Shown here in pieces: positions 18,239 to 27,188 of a stretch of DNA of 64,000 nucleotides. The stretch's first letter is position 1. Each line of letters starts with the position of its first letter. Made by a program: the position numbers and the translations under genes. Origin of the DNA: Pseudopedobacter sp037968815. Lineage in GTDB: Bacteria > Bacteroidota > Bacteroidia > Sphingobacteriales > Sphingobacteriaceae. The stretch covers positions 1 through 64,000 of the forward strand of contig JBBKWF010000006.1 of assembly GCA_037968815.1 (NCBI GenBank), given 5' to 3'. The notes below the pieces were generated by a model, which made no database searches, was not told where the DNA came from, and was given only the letters and a program-made list of their open reading frames with translations.

Positions 18239-18571
18239 TTAAAGTTCTTTTACCAAATCTTTGTGATTACTTTCATGCGACTTGATTTTATCTTTTTGTT
18301 TGGTGATCTGCTTTCTTAAAGACTCGATAGCCAAGTCTGTAGCTTCCTCAAAAGTTTTACAAGTTTCCTTCGCAAACAAAGTGCTTCCTGGAATCATAAT
18401 CTTTATCTCACTTGTCTTATTCGACTCTTCTGTAACATTATTTAGTTTTAGATAGACTTCTCCACCAATAATCTGGTCATAAAACAAATCTAACTTGTCT
18501 ACTTTTTTTTGAACGAACGCTAATAACTTTTGATCAGCATTGAAATGGATAGCTTGAATCCCAATTTTCAT
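18239..18571 (-). CDS. hpf: Short ribosome hibernation-promoting factor (HPF/RaiA family)
   Basis: 110 residues, the length of short HPF, with the single S30AE domain (MKIGIQAIHFNADQKLLAFVQ...DLAIESLRKQITKQK). It binds the 30S decoding region and inactivates ribosomes in stationary phase. It follows the recombinase gene by 13 bp and is probably translated from the same message. Unusually for this genome it has a perfect AAGGAGG just before the ATG, suggesting its translation depends on SD recognition. Confidence 0.93.
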   Translation of the reverse strand: MKIGIQAIHFNADQKLLAFVQKKVDKLDLFYDQIIGGEVYLKLNNVTEESNKTSEIKIMIPGSTLFAKETCKTFEEATDLAIESLRKQITKQKDKIKSHESNHKDLVKEL

Positions 18572-18575
18572 TTTT

Positions 18576-18582
18576 CCTCCTT
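18576..18582 (-). promoter_or_regulatory. Perfect Shine-Dalgarno sequence of hpf
   Basis: AAGGAGG on the minus strand, 4 bases before the hpf ATG and immediately after the xerC stop codon. Nearly all other genes in the window lack such a site, as is normal for Bacteroidota, whose ribosomes usually hide the anti-SD. Confidence 0.85.
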
Positions 18583-18584
18583 TT

Positions 18585-19463
18585 TTAAGCTTTTGGATGA
18601 GCTTGTTTATAAATTGATTTTAACCTTTCTATTGAACTATGTGTATAAACCTGCGTTGCCGCTAAGTTAGCATGACCCAACAAGTCTTTGATGGCATTAA
18701 TATCTGCACCGTTATTTAGTAGGCTTGTTGCAAATGAATGTCGTAAAATATGTGGACTTTTCTTAGTTTGTGTTGATATTTTTTCCAAATACTTTTTAAC
18801 AATACGGTATATTAATTTTGAGTAAGCTGGCTGCCCTTTTGCGGTAACAATAAGAACATCGCCCTCACACTTAAACTCTTCTGTTTTTTTTACTTCTATA
18901 TAATGTGATAAACAATTTAACACTGTTACGTTTAACGGAATGATACGTTCTTTATTCCGCTTTCCTAAAACTTTGATTGTTTTTTCAATGGGCAAAAAAT
19001 CACGTTGCTTTAAAGTAAGCAATTCGTTTAACCTAATTCCAGTTGCAAAAAGTAGCTCTATAACCAGTTTATCCCTAACACCTTCAAATGTATCAGCAAA
19101 TTCACCGCTATCTAAAAGCGCATCCATTTTTTGCTCACTAATAAAAACTGGGAGTTTTTTTGCCGTTTTAGGGCTCTGTACTTTCACCACAGGGTTTTCT
19201 GCAATCTCCCCTTCTTTTAAAGCGTACTTATAAAAAGACCGAATGCTTGATATCTTTCTATTGATAGACCTAGCCTCAATCTGATTATCCATAAGCGATA
19301 TTGTCCATAACCGGATATCTTTATGAGTTGCTATGGTGAATGTTTTATTGTCTTGAGTTAAAAAGGCCTGATATTGTAGAATATCGTTTTCATACGCAGT
19401 TAGGGTATGTTTAGAATATCGCTTTTCGTATTGTAGATATTTTAAAAAATCGCCTAAAACCAT
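18585..19463 (-). CDS. xerC: XerC-type tyrosine recombinase
   Basis: 292 residues. It has an N-terminal SAM-like DNA-binding domain (about 1-90) and a catalytic domain with the full tyrosine recombinase set: Arg144 (TGIRLNEL), Lys168, His238 and Arg241 (HILRHSFA), His264 (LLGHANLA) and Tyr273 (TQVYTH). Length matches XerC/XerD, which resolve chromosome dimers at dif. Its stable place beside hpf and rpsU, with no att sites or phage genes, supports a housekeeping enzyme rather than an integrase. XerC versus XerD was not resolved. Confidence 0.9.
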   Translation of the reverse strand: MVLGDFLKYLQYEKRYSKHTLTAYENDILQYQAFLTQDNKTFTIATHKDIRLWTISLMDNQIEARSINRKISSIRSFYKYALKEGEIAENPVVKVQSPKTAKKLPVFISEQKMDALLDSGEFADTFEGVRDKLVIELLFATGIRLNELLTLKQRDFLPIEKTIKVLGKRNKERIIPLNVTVLNCLSHYIEVKKTEEFKCEGDVLIVTAKGQPAYSKLIYRIVKKYLEKISTQTKKSPHILRHSFATSLLNNGADINAIKDLLGHANLAATQVYTHSSIERLKSIYKQAHPKA

Positions 19464-19784
19464 AAAGTCTATTAATCACTAGGTTGAAAAGTCAATATAC
19501 AAATTGTTTATAATATTATGCCTACATATTATCAAAAGACTGAAAGCTATTGTTTTTTTGAGAATGTAGAAAAGCTAGGTAAGTAAAGTGCTTAAGAGAA
19601 AAAAATCGCTCCTTCTTTGAGGAAGCCACAGTCATCAGCCTAGGGCCAATATATAATAAGACAAAGTGTGGCAACTAATTAAGCGGATTGGCAGAACTGC
19701 CGAAAAACAAAAAAACTATTTATACATTCACTTACAGCGAATGCATAAATAGTTAATATATAATCAGAAGTTAATCTAAAAAGA
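19464..19784. other. Intergenic region xerC / rpsU
   Basis: 321 bp, upstream of xerC and downstream of rpsU, both on the minus strand. It holds the rpsU terminator (19714-19754) and a small GGCAGAACTGCC palindrome (19690-19701). It should hold the xerC promoter, but I cannot point to a convincing box. Confidence 0.5.
19714..19754 (-). terminator. Rho-independent terminator of rpsU
   Basis: On the minus strand AACTATTTATGCATTCGC pairs with the 18 bases that end the motif, with two mismatches. It is followed by TTTTTTTG, about 30 bp after the rpsU stop. Confidence 0.8.
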
Positions 19785-19973
19785 CTAAGCTTCTTGGTTC
19801 ATTCCTTGAACGTAAATGGCATGTTTTACTTCTAATCTTCTAGCTACAGATTTTTTTTCGTAAGCTTGACGACTGCGAAGTTCTCTTAAAACACCAGTTT
19901 TCTCGAATTTCTTTTTAAAACGTTTTAACGCTCTGTCAATAGATTCGCCATCTTTTACATTGATAATAATCAT
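19785..19973 (-). CDS. rpsU: 30S ribosomal protein S21 (bS21)
   Basis: 62 residues, starting MIIINVKDGESIDRALKRFKKK, followed by the Arg/Lys-rich tail. In Bacteroidota bS21 sits at the 30S platform and helps sequester the anti-SD, which explains why most genes lack SD sequences. This gene itself has an SD-like AAGGTGG 10 bases before its ATG, and its own promoter and terminator, so it appears monocistronic. Confidence 0.96.
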   Translation of the reverse strand: MIIINVKDGESIDRALKRFKKKFEKTGVLRELRSRQAYEKKSVARRLEVKHAIYVQGMNQEA

Positions 19974-19983
19974 TTGTTAAATA

Positions 19984-19990
19984 CCACCTT
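19984..19990 (-). promoter_or_regulatory. Near-consensus Shine-Dalgarno of rpsU
   Basis: AAGGTGG on the minus strand, one mismatch from AAGGAGG, 10 bases before the ATG. Autoregulation of bS21 through an SD has been described in Flavobacterium; this site fits that model. Confidence 0.7.
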
Positions 19991-20021
19991 TCTATCCCTC
20001 TTTAATATTTCGTTGGGGTTG

Positions 20022-20029
20022 CAAATGTA
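20022..20029 (-). promoter_or_regulatory. -7 box of the rpsU promoter
   Basis: TACATTTG on the minus strand is an exact TAnnTTTG match, 48 bases before the rpsU ATG. The -33 region is T-rich without a clear TTG. Confidence 0.6.
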
Positions 20030-20079
20030 AGAGAAAAATTTTAAAAAGAGACAATTAGTAAAAGATGATTATTAAAATA

Positions 20080-20769
20080 TTAATTATCATCATTAAAACG
20101 ATAACCAACACCCCTTACAGTCTGTAAAAAATCTGGGCGATCAGCGTTAGTTTCTATTTTTTTACGCAGCCTAACAATATGCATATCTAAAGTACGGGTA
20201 TTTACATCAGAATTGTAACCCCAAACTTCCATCATTAAATCGTCTCTACTGATTACCGCATTTCTATGGTTTAAAAAATAAAGCAAGATTCGGTTCTCTA
20301 GTATAGTAAGCTCAATTTTTTTATGCTCTTTTAGTAAAGAGTGGGTATTTGGATGATGCTCCATATCTCCAAACTTATTGTTATCAGTTTTACCTTGCAA
20401 CACGTACTTTACCTTACTATCTAACATGGCTACTAATACATCCATATTAAAAGGCTTGCTCACATAATCAGAAACGCCAAATTTAAAAGCATCTATTTTA
20501 TCAATATCCTGCGATTTTGCAGACATCATAATAATTACATTTTCAAAACCTTTGGAACGTAAAGAGGCACAAATTTCAGAACCTTCTTTCTCTGGTAACA
20601 TCCAATCTAAAAGTACAATTTCTGGCTGCTCACCCAAAATCAAATCAACGGCTTGCCCTCCATTACCTGTTTCTATAACTTTATAGCCCTCTTTTTCTAA
20701 ACGGTGACTTACCAAAAACCTTAGGTTTTCATCATCTTCAATAATGGCAACTTTTATTTCATTTTGCAT
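20080..20769 (-). CDS. OmpR-family response regulator
   Basis: 229 residues. The receiver domain has the acidic pair Glu11/Asp12/Asp13, phosphoacceptor Asp55 (VLLDWMLPEKEG) and the SKPF lysine. The C-terminal winged helix (about 130-226) ends TLDMHIVRLRKKIE...VRGVGYRF, the OmpR/PhoB DNA-binding signature. It is encoded 12 bp after its cognate kinase and downstream of the peptidase-like lipoprotein; all three are probably one operon. Targets are unknown. Confidence 0.95.
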   Translation of the reverse strand: MQNEIKVAIIEDDENLRFLVSHRLEKEGYKVIETGNGGQAVDLILGEQPEIVLLDWMLPEKEGSEICASLRSKGFENVIIMMSAKSQDIDKIDAFKFGVSDYVSKPFNMDVLVAMLDSKVKYVLQGKTDNNKFGDMEHHPNTHSLLKEHKKIELTILENRILLYFLNHRNAVISRDDLMMEVWGYNSDVNTRTLDMHIVRLRKKIETNADRPDFLQTVRGVGYRFNDDN

Positions 20770-20781
20770 ACTCTATAATTA

Positions 20782-22446
20782 TCATAAGGGTAGAATAATT
20801 TCAAACGCAGAGCCCTTACCCAGCGTACTTTTTACATTGATACTCCCGTTCATAAAAGTAACAAGTTCTTTACAAAAAGCCAAACCTAAACCTACGCTTC
20901 CTTGTTGGTTATAACGACTTTGTATTCTGTAAAACTTTCTAAATATATTATCTAACTCCTCTTTAGGGATACCTATACCTTTATCTTTAAAAGAAAAGAC
21001 TATACTTTTTTTTCGTTTAAAGATAGAAATTTTTAAATGCTTATTTCCTGTATTTGCATATTTATAAGCGTTTTCAATTAGATTATAAAATACGCTACTC
21101 AATAAAACAGGGTCGCTTTCAAAAACAGTTAAGCCTTTAATATCTAGCTGAATATCATAATCTGCGTATTTAAGCTGAAAAGCATCAATAATATTTTGAG
21201 AAAAAACATCTAAATTTATTTCTTCGTTTTTAACTTTTATCGACCCGTTTTCAATCTGGGTAAAAGAAAGAAGACGGTTCATTAAATCATTTAGCTTATC
21301 CGCTTCTTCATCTAATATCTTCCCGTAGCGCTTAAGCTCTAATTGGGATAAATCTGGCGAGTTTAAAATGTTATTGCCTGCTATTTTTATTACCGCAACT
21401 GGCGTTTTAAACTCATGAGTAAAATTGTTTATAAAGTCATACTGCAAGCTAAAAAGCTTTTGGTTCACTTTTAGGTTTCTGCTAATTAAAAACACAAGCA
21501 TCAGTAAAATACCATAAATAGCAATTATCCCTAAAGCAATAGGGAAAAATCTATAGCTCACTTCTTTGTTTAAAAAGGCTCTATCGCTACTTAAGTATAG
21601 TTTAAAATTTGAGAAGGCTAATGGTAGAGCAATTTCTGTAGTTATTAGACTTGGGTTTGGAGAAACAGAATCAAAAGACAGTGGCTTTATGGCTATATTT
21701 TGATAAAGTTCGGGATGTGTGTTTTTGATTAATAGCTTATAGGGATTAAGTTCAAAAGAAAAAATGTCCTGCTCATAAAACGGGGAAGCTGGCATTTTAT
21801 TAAACATCAACTCCTTATATATTTTAATGTCCTCTCTCCGAGGAACATTCATATAAGTAATTTTATTGCTAGAGATATTATAGAACACATCAAACACTTG
21901 ATCGTTAGTCAAAAATTTTGTTGTGTCAACATTAGAGATATAGCCTGCAACCTTTAATCCTATTTTATTAAATTCATCGCCGTTTGATAAGGAAAGCGAC
22001 CCAGGTTCGGCTCCAGAGAAAAGAACCACCGAATCTTTACTCACCCCTGCGCCATATTGGTAAAGTCCTTTTAAACCCAATGAAAAATTTGAGGTACGCA
22101 AACCATCTTCTATTGGTCTGTTGCTTATTTGCGCATCATAAAAAAGCACTCGTTGTACAAAAGGATATTTTTTTAATACTATTTGAGCGTATTCTGTTGC
22201 GGAAGTAGAATCTAAAAAACCTTGATAAAAAGAAATTTCTGAAATTTTATTTTGAAAAAACACATTATAGGGTGCCACCGTTTTTTCGAGCACATCAATC
22301 TTGGAAGCTGAAAACTCATTTTCGATTGTTTTTTTTGTAAGGTTATAACCAACAATCAATACCCCAACTAGTAAAACGGAAATGGAAACAACAAAAGAAA
22401 CAATAAGCGTAAAGTTTTTTCGATAGCTTAAAATTCGTGTTTTCAT
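20782..22446 (-). CDS. Membrane sensor histidine kinase
   Basis: 554 residues. Transmembrane helix 1 is at about 12-34 and helix 2 at about 301-321, bracketing a large periplasmic sensor of some 265 residues with no family I recognise. The kinase core is complete: His344 in NNFTHEFKTPVAVIK, N box (NLIENAYKYAN), G boxes (DKGIGIP, GSVGLGLA). No HAMP domain is apparent between helix 2 and the H box. It starts 3 bp after the stop of the S9-like lipoprotein, so the three genes are tightly coupled; the lipoprotein may feed a signal to this sensor. Confidence 0.94.
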   Translation of the reverse strand: MKTRILSYRKNFTLIVSFVVSISVLLVGVLIVGYNLTKKTIENEFSASKIDVLEKTVAPYNVFFQNKISEISFYQGFLDSTSATEYAQIVLKKYPFVQRVLFYDAQISNRPIEDGLRTSNFSLGLKGLYQYGAGVSKDSVVLFSGAEPGSLSLSNGDEFNKIGLKVAGYISNVDTTKFLTNDQVFDVFYNISSNKITYMNVPRREDIKIYKELMFNKMPASPFYEQDIFSFELNPYKLLIKNTHPELYQNIAIKPLSFDSVSPNPSLITTEIALPLAFSNFKLYLSSDRAFLNKEVSYRFFPIALGIIAIYGILLMLVFLISRNLKVNQKLFSLQYDFINNFTHEFKTPVAVIKIAGNNILNSPDLSQLELKRYGKILDEEADKLNDLMNRLLSFTQIENGSIKVKNEEINLDVFSQNIIDAFQLKYADYDIQLDIKGLTVFESDPVLLSSVFYNLIENAYKYANTGNKHLKISIFKRKKSIVFSFKDKGIGIPKEELDNIFRKFYRIQSRYNQQGSVGLGLAFCKELVTFMNGSINVKSTLGKGSAFEIILPL

Positions 22447-22449
22447 TTA

Positions 22450-24333
22450 TTAATTCTTAAGATTTTCATCTAAAAAAACAGCCAATTGTTTATAAAGAGT
22501 AAGCTTATTTTCAGGATCTTTAAACAATTGTGTTTCGTTCTCATTCAATATATAATTCACCTGAATGTTTCTTTTACGAAGCTCTTTTACAAACTGATTT
22601 GTCTCGTTAACATTTACCTTCGAATCTTTTCCGCCTTGAGCAATTAAAATTGGGGTTTTAATTTTTTCAATCTGGAATACTGGTGATGCATTTTTTAAAT
22701 AATCAATATCCGTTTCTGGATTCCCAATAATCTCATTTAACATGAGTTTATAAGGCTTAAAGTAAGCTGGAAAACCCTTAATGTAAGTAAATAAGTTTAT
22801 ATATCCCGAATAAGACGCAGCGCATTTATAAATTTCCGGATGCCTGATAGCTTGGTTTAAAGCCGAGTAACCCCCAAAACCGTAACCAAAAATGCCTATT
22901 TTTTTGGGGTTGGCAATACCTTGATTAATCAACCAAGTAGCTCCATCAAAAACATCGTCCTGCATTTTAGCTCCCCACTGCTTAAAACCTGCATTTTGGA
23001 AAGCTTTGCCATAACCCGTTGAACCTCTAAAATTCATCTGCAAAACTGCATACCCTTGATTTGCTAAAAACTGAACTTCTGGCGAGTAACCCCAGACATT
23101 TCGGGTTGAGGGGCCATGATGTGGCAAAATTACACATGGTAAATTATTTTTCCCTTTGCCCAAAGGCAATGTTAAGTAACCATGAATTGTAAAGCCATCT
23201 TTTGTTTTATAGCTGATGGGTTGCATTTCGCACATATTGGCTGGGTCAACTTCTGGGTTAATATCAGACAGCTTTTTTAAACTCTTCTTCTTAGCGTTAT
23301 AAATAAAATAAGCTCCAGGGTTTTTATCTGTATAGGTTTTTATGATGTAATTAAGACCCGCAGTATCTCTATTTGTAATCTTTATCCCTTGGTTTGGAAG
23401 TTTATTTGTTATATCTGTGTATATATTTTTAAAGTCTTCGTTTAAAAAATGTGTTTTGGTTTTATCACCTTCGTAGGTTACGGAAACCGGATCAGAATTT
23501 AAACCCGCATTAAATACATCTAAAATATCTGCGTCAGGGTTTTGGTAAATTAGTTTTGACTCTTTACCAGTAAAACAATCAAACTCTACCAAAGCAAGCT
23601 TATCCCTATTAAGGTTAGATAAAGCGTAGATATATCTTTTGTTTTTTGTAAAACCTAAAGGCTCTAAAGTATTTTTAAAATTATTACTAATTATAGCTTT
23701 AAAAGACTCTTTTGTATCCTTCCGGAAATAGATTGTTTCGTTTACACCGTCACCTCCTAAACCTAAATTCACCTCGCCTCTATCATCAGCAAACCACAAT
23801 AAAATATTTCCTGGGTTTTTTACAAACAGCTTCTTTTCTCCAGATTCAATATTAAGTTGGTAAACATCAAAAAGAGACTCATTTCTATCGTTACTGGTAA
23901 CTAAAACATTTTTATAGTTATGTATTTTGTTATTAAGAATTTTTATTTTGGTACTTTCTTTACTTTGTATGGGAGTGTATTTTGTTCCGTCTTTATTGAT
24001 TAAAAAAGCACTAAAGCTATTTAAACTGTCTTTTTCTTTTTCACAAAACAGCCTTTCGTCACCAACCCAGTTTACCGTTTTTACAGATACATCTTTAAGT
24101 GCAGTTAAGCGCATGCTAGCAGTATCATCAACCGCCCGTACAAAAACGTTTAGTTTACCTTGATAAGTTTGCAAGAAAGCCAGAGATTTTCCGTTAGGAG
24201 AAATACGATAGTTAACTTTTTGAGAGCTTTTGAAAAACGTTTCCACAGGTAATACTTGCACATTTGGTTGCGATTTACAGCCAATGATAAGTATAAAAAG
24301 GATTCCGTAATATTTTTTAAACCAATAATACAT
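22450..24333 (-). CDS. S9 prolyl-oligopeptidase-like lipoprotein, catalytic residues lost
   Basis: 627 residues with a lipobox (LIIGC, Cys19), so probably anchored in the periplasm or outer membrane. A beta-propeller-like region (about 40-370) precedes an alpha/beta hydrolase domain. Family members have a GxSxGG nucleophile elbow and a GHGF histidine. Here the elbow reads GYGFGGYSA with Gly485 in place of Ser, and the His motif reads ETQLFKDPEN with Gln602 in place of His; the acid Asp570 (GGKDSKV) remains. Two of three catalytic residues are gone while the fold is well kept, pointing to a pseudoenzyme with a binding or sensing job. It is the first gene of an operon with a histidine kinase and response regulator. 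Codons were checked against the DNA. Confidence 0.88.
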   Translation of the reverse strand: MYYWFKKYYGILFILIIGCKSQPNVQVLPVETFFKSSQKVNYRISPNGKSLAFLQTYQGKLNVFVRAVDDTASMRLTALKDVSVKTVNWVGDERLFCEKEKDSLNSFSAFLINKDGTKYTPIQSKESTKIKILNNKIHNYKNVLVTSNDRNESLFDVYQLNIESGEKKLFVKNPGNILLWFADDRGEVNLGLGGDGVNETIYFRKDTKESFKAIISNNFKNTLEPLGFTKNKRYIYALSNLNRDKLALVEFDCFTGKESKLIYQNPDADILDVFNAGLNSDPVSVTYEGDKTKTHFLNEDFKNIYTDITNKLPNQGIKITNRDTAGLNYIIKTYTDKNPGAYFIYNAKKKSLKKLSDINPEVDPANMCEMQPISYKTKDGFTIHGYLTLPLGKGKNNLPCVILPHHGPSTRNVWGYSPEVQFLANQGYAVLQMNFRGSTGYGKAFQNAGFKQWGAKMQDDVFDGATWLINQGIANPKKIGIFGYGFGGYSALNQAIRHPEIYKCAASYSGYINLFTYIKGFPAYFKPYKLMLNEIIGNPETDIDYLKNASPVFQIEKIKTPILIAQGGKDSKVNVNETNQFVKELRKRNIQVNYILNENETQLFKDPENKLTLYKQLAVFLDENLKN

Positions 24334-24491
24334 TAAGTCTATCTATTTTCTAGTTTAATATTGCAAATTAATACCTAAGCAAATTAAGTATTAAAACATG
24401 ATTACGATTTACAAAGGCAGTAACATTTAGAATACAATATTTATAAATCTGATTTTGATATTAGCAATAAGAAATTTCTATTTTAGCATTG

Positions 24492-26303
24492 ATGAGCAAA
24501 ACTTTTAAAATTTTATGTAGTCTGTTTTTTTTGTTGTTAGGTTTCAGCAATGTTAAAAGCCAAAATCTAACAAAAGACATGGAGCTAGCTCGTCAATTTT
24601 ATAATAACGGCGAATATGATAAATCTTTAGCGATCTATCAAAACCTTTATAAAAGCAAAGGAGACAATAGTTTATACTTTGACGAGTATTTTAATACGTT
24701 GCTAAAACTTAAGGAGTACAGTGAAGCTGAAAAAATTATTTCGAAAAAAATCAAACAAAACTTTAAATACGGAATTAGTTTAGGGAAACTATATCAAGAA
24801 AAAGGAGAACCCGAAAAAGCCAACAAAGCGTTTGATGAGGTTTTAAACACAATACCAAAAGATGATTTTGCTGTTAGCGATATTGCAAATTCTTTTTATA
24901 GCATCGCCAATTACGATTACGCTTTAAAAACTTTTTTAACCGGCAGAAAACTACTGAAAGATGAAACTGCGTTTAGCTATGAACTGATTAATCTTTACAG
25001 ATTTAAAAAACAAAAAACTGAACTTACGGAAGAAATTTTAAACGTTTTAAGCTACCAACCCGAGTTTTTAGCTAGTGCAAAAAGCAACTTGGCTAGAACT
25101 TATGATAGTGATGAAGACTATGCTACATTAAAATCTTTAGTAATCAAAAAAATCCAAAAAGATGCTCAAAACACTACGTTTACCAACTTATTAGCTTGGA
25201 CTTACCTTCAACAAAAACAGTATGACTTAGCACTTATACAGTTAATTGCCTTAGATAAACGTTTAAATGACAATGGTAGTTCGGTTTATAACTTAGCCAC
25301 AATATTAGCAGAAAACAATGCATACAAAACCGCAGAGAAAGCATATAACTATATATTAAGCAAAACGCCAGAGTCGCCATATTTTATAGCTTCTAAAGTT
25401 GCTTTGCTACAAATTAAGAACCAGCAAGTTATTGATGGCACTTACTCCCCTGAACAGGTTACAGCTTTAAGTAAAGATTATGAAAAACTTTTGGACACAT
25501 ATGGTAAAAACTCCCAAACCGCTTTTGCAGTTAGGGCATTAGCAAACCTAAAAGCTTTCTACTTAAACCAAACTGATGAAGCTACAATACTGTTAGAAAA
25601 CTGCATAGCACTTCCGGGAGTTGAGCCCACCATATTGGCTCATATAAAATTAGATTTAGCGGCTATTTATACCCTCAGCAACCAGCCTTGGGATGCTGCA
25701 CTTTTATACGGACAAGTAGAAAAAAGCTTTAAAGACCACCCAATTGGGCAGGAAGCAAAGTTTAAAAATGCTAAACTTTCATTTTATACAGGAGATTTTA
25801 ATTGGGCAAAAGCACAGCTAGATGTATTAAAAGCTTCTACATCGCAATTAATTGCAAATGACGCACTTGATTTAAGCCTGTTAATTCAGGATGATTTGGC
25901 AGTGGACAGTACTGGAAATGCCTTGAAAATGTATGCTAAAGCAGATTTACTGCTATTTAAAAACAAACCAGACCTAGCCTTGGCTACTTTAGATAGTTTA
26001 ACTGCTTTATACCCAAAATCACAATTATTTGATGATGTATTGATGCTTAAAGCTGATATTTTTATTAAAAAACATGAGTATAAAACTGCAAAAGAAATAC
26101 TTACTAATATTGTTTTAACCTACCCTAATAGCATTTGGGCTGACGATGCTCTTTTTAAACTTGCAGTATTAGAAGAGGATAACCTTAAAGATTTAATAAG
26201 TGCAAAAAAAAACTACGAACAATTAATTAACCAGTACCCTGGGAGCTTATTTTTGACAGAAACCCGTAAAAGATTTAGAAATTTAAGAGGCGATGCCTTG
26301 TAA
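24492..26303 (+). CDS. Secreted TPR-repeat protein
   Basis: 603 residues from the ATG at 24492 (a TTG lies directly before it at 24489). Signal peptide 1-23 ends ...NVKSQ. The rest is tetratricopeptide-type helical repeats (ARQFYNNGEYDKSLAIYQNL at the start; PKSQLFDDVLMLKADIFIKK near the end), suggesting a periplasmic scaffold for protein-protein contacts. A TTTTG and TATTTTAG pair 20 bases apart upstream could be the promoter. It is divergent from the S9-like operon and 27 bp before the DUF4286 gene. Specific function unknown. Confidence 0.85.
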   Translation: MSKTFKILCSLFFLLLGFSNVKSQNLTKDMELARQFYNNGEYDKSLAIYQNLYKSKGDNSLYFDEYFNTLLKLKEYSEAEKIISKKIKQNFKYGISLGKLYQEKGEPEKANKAFDEVLNTIPKDDFAVSDIANSFYSIANYDYALKTFLTGRKLLKDETAFSYELINLYRFKKQKTELTEEILNVLSYQPEFLASAKSNLARTYDSDEDYATLKSLVIKKIQKDAQNTTFTNLLAWTYLQQKQYDLALIQLIALDKRLNDNGSSVYNLATILAENNAYKTAEKAYNYILSKTPESPYFIASKVALLQIKNQQVIDGTYSPEQVTALSKDYEKLLDTYGKNSQTAFAVRALANLKAFYLNQTDEATILLENCIALPGVEPTILAHIKLDLAAIYTLSNQPWDAALLYGQVEKSFKDHPIGQEAKFKNAKLSFYTGDFNWAKAQLDVLKASTSQLIANDALDLSLLIQDDLAVDSTGNALKMYAKADLLLFKNKPDLALATLDSLTALYPKSQLFDDVLMLKADIFIKKHEYKTAKEILTNIVLTYPNSIWADDALFKLAVLEEDNLKDLISAKKNYEQLINQYPGSLFLTETRKRFRNLRGDAL

Positions 26304-26330
26304 TAAAAAGTGGTTGATTAACTTAGCGCC

Positions 26331-26630
26331 ATGATTATTTATAATGTAACATCCATTATTGAAGACGATATACACGAAGAGTATATTCAATACATGAAAA
26401 ACGTACATATGCCTGCAGTAATGGCGACTGGCAAATTTAATGATTCGGTGCTTTTAAGGTTAACCGAACCTGTTACGGAAGGCATTACTTATTGTGCACA
26501 ATATATTACTGATGACGCTGGCAAACTAACCGATTATAGGGAAAACTATTTACCGAAAATACAAGGTACTATTGAGGCTAAATTTGCTAATAAACTGGTT
26601 TCTTTTAGAAGCGTTTTAGAGAAAAAATAA
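26331..26630 (+). CDS. DUF4286 family protein
   Basis: 99 residues, MIIYNVTSIIEDDIHEEYIQ, the small single-domain DUF4286 family of Bacteroidota, with a ferredoxin-like (dimeric alpha-beta barrel type) look. Function unknown. Its stop codon directly touches the ATG of rfbC, indicating co-translation. The gene is probably cytoplasmic: no signal or membrane segment is seen. Confidence 0.85.
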   Translation: MIIYNVTSIIEDDIHEEYIQYMKNVHMPAVMATGKFNDSVLLRLTEPVTEGITYCAQYITDDAGKLTDYRENYLPKIQGTIEAKFANKLVSFRSVLEKK

Positions 26631-27179
26631 ATGAATATTATTGAAACCTCCATTGAAGGGCTAGTAGTTATTGAACCAAAAATCTGGAGCGATGACAGAG
26701 GCTACTTTTTTGAAAGCTACAATAGTGAAGCTTTTAAAAAACTGGGAGTTGATGCGGAATTTGTACAAGACAACCAATCTTACTCCCACAAGAATGCTTT
26801 GCGTGGCTTACATGCACAAGCATCGCCGTACGCACAAGGAAAATTAGTACGAGTAGTACAAGGTAAAGTATTAGATGTAGCTGTAGATATTAGAAAAAGC
26901 TCTGCTACTTACGGGCAATATGTTAGTATTGAATTGAGTGGAGAAAACAACAAAATGTTTTATATACCTCCGGGTTTTTTACATGGTTTTTTAACACTTG
27001 AGGATAAAACTATTTTCAGTTACAAATGCACCAATCTCTTTAACAAAGAGTCTGAAATGGGAGCGATATGGAACGATCAAGATCTAGCAATTGACTGGGG
27101 AATTAGCGAAACTGATGCTATTGTTTCGCCAAAAGATGTGTTATTACCTGCTTTTTCTACTATTAATAGTCCCTTTTAA
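26631..27179 (+). CDS. rfbC: dTDP-4-dehydrorhamnose 3,5-epimerase
   Basis: 182 residues, the usual RmlC length. Catalytic base His61 (LRGLHAQ), the SYKCT tyrosine, PPGFLHGF and the late SPKD aspartate are all present. It makes dTDP-4-dehydro-L-rhamnose for surface polysaccharides. The other rml genes (A, B, D) are not in the window, so it works with distant partners. It directly follows DUF4286 with no gap and precedes the pseudouridine synthase by 9 bp. Confidence 0.93.
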   Translation: MNIIETSIEGLVVIEPKIWSDDRGYFFESYNSEAFKKLGVDAEFVQDNQSYSHKNALRGLHAQASPYAQGKLVRVVQGKVLDVAVDIRKSSATYGQYVSIELSGENNKMFYIPPGFLHGFLTLEDKTIFSYKCTNLFNKESEMGAIWNDQDLAIDWGISETDAIVSPKDVLLPAFSTINSPF

Positions 27180-27188
27180 TTTTCAAAA

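Noticed and set aside
18585..19463. Phage or island integrase
   Set aside because: The recombinase lies in a stable housekeeping block, next to hpf, with no att repeats or phage genes; the tRNAs nearby are all intact and show no duplicated 3' ends.
26631..27179. RmlC with a lost catalytic tyrosine (NLF in place of NYY)
   Set aside because: By comparison with the Salmonella protein the catalytic Tyr is the one in SYKCT, which is present; the NYY position is a substrate contact only.
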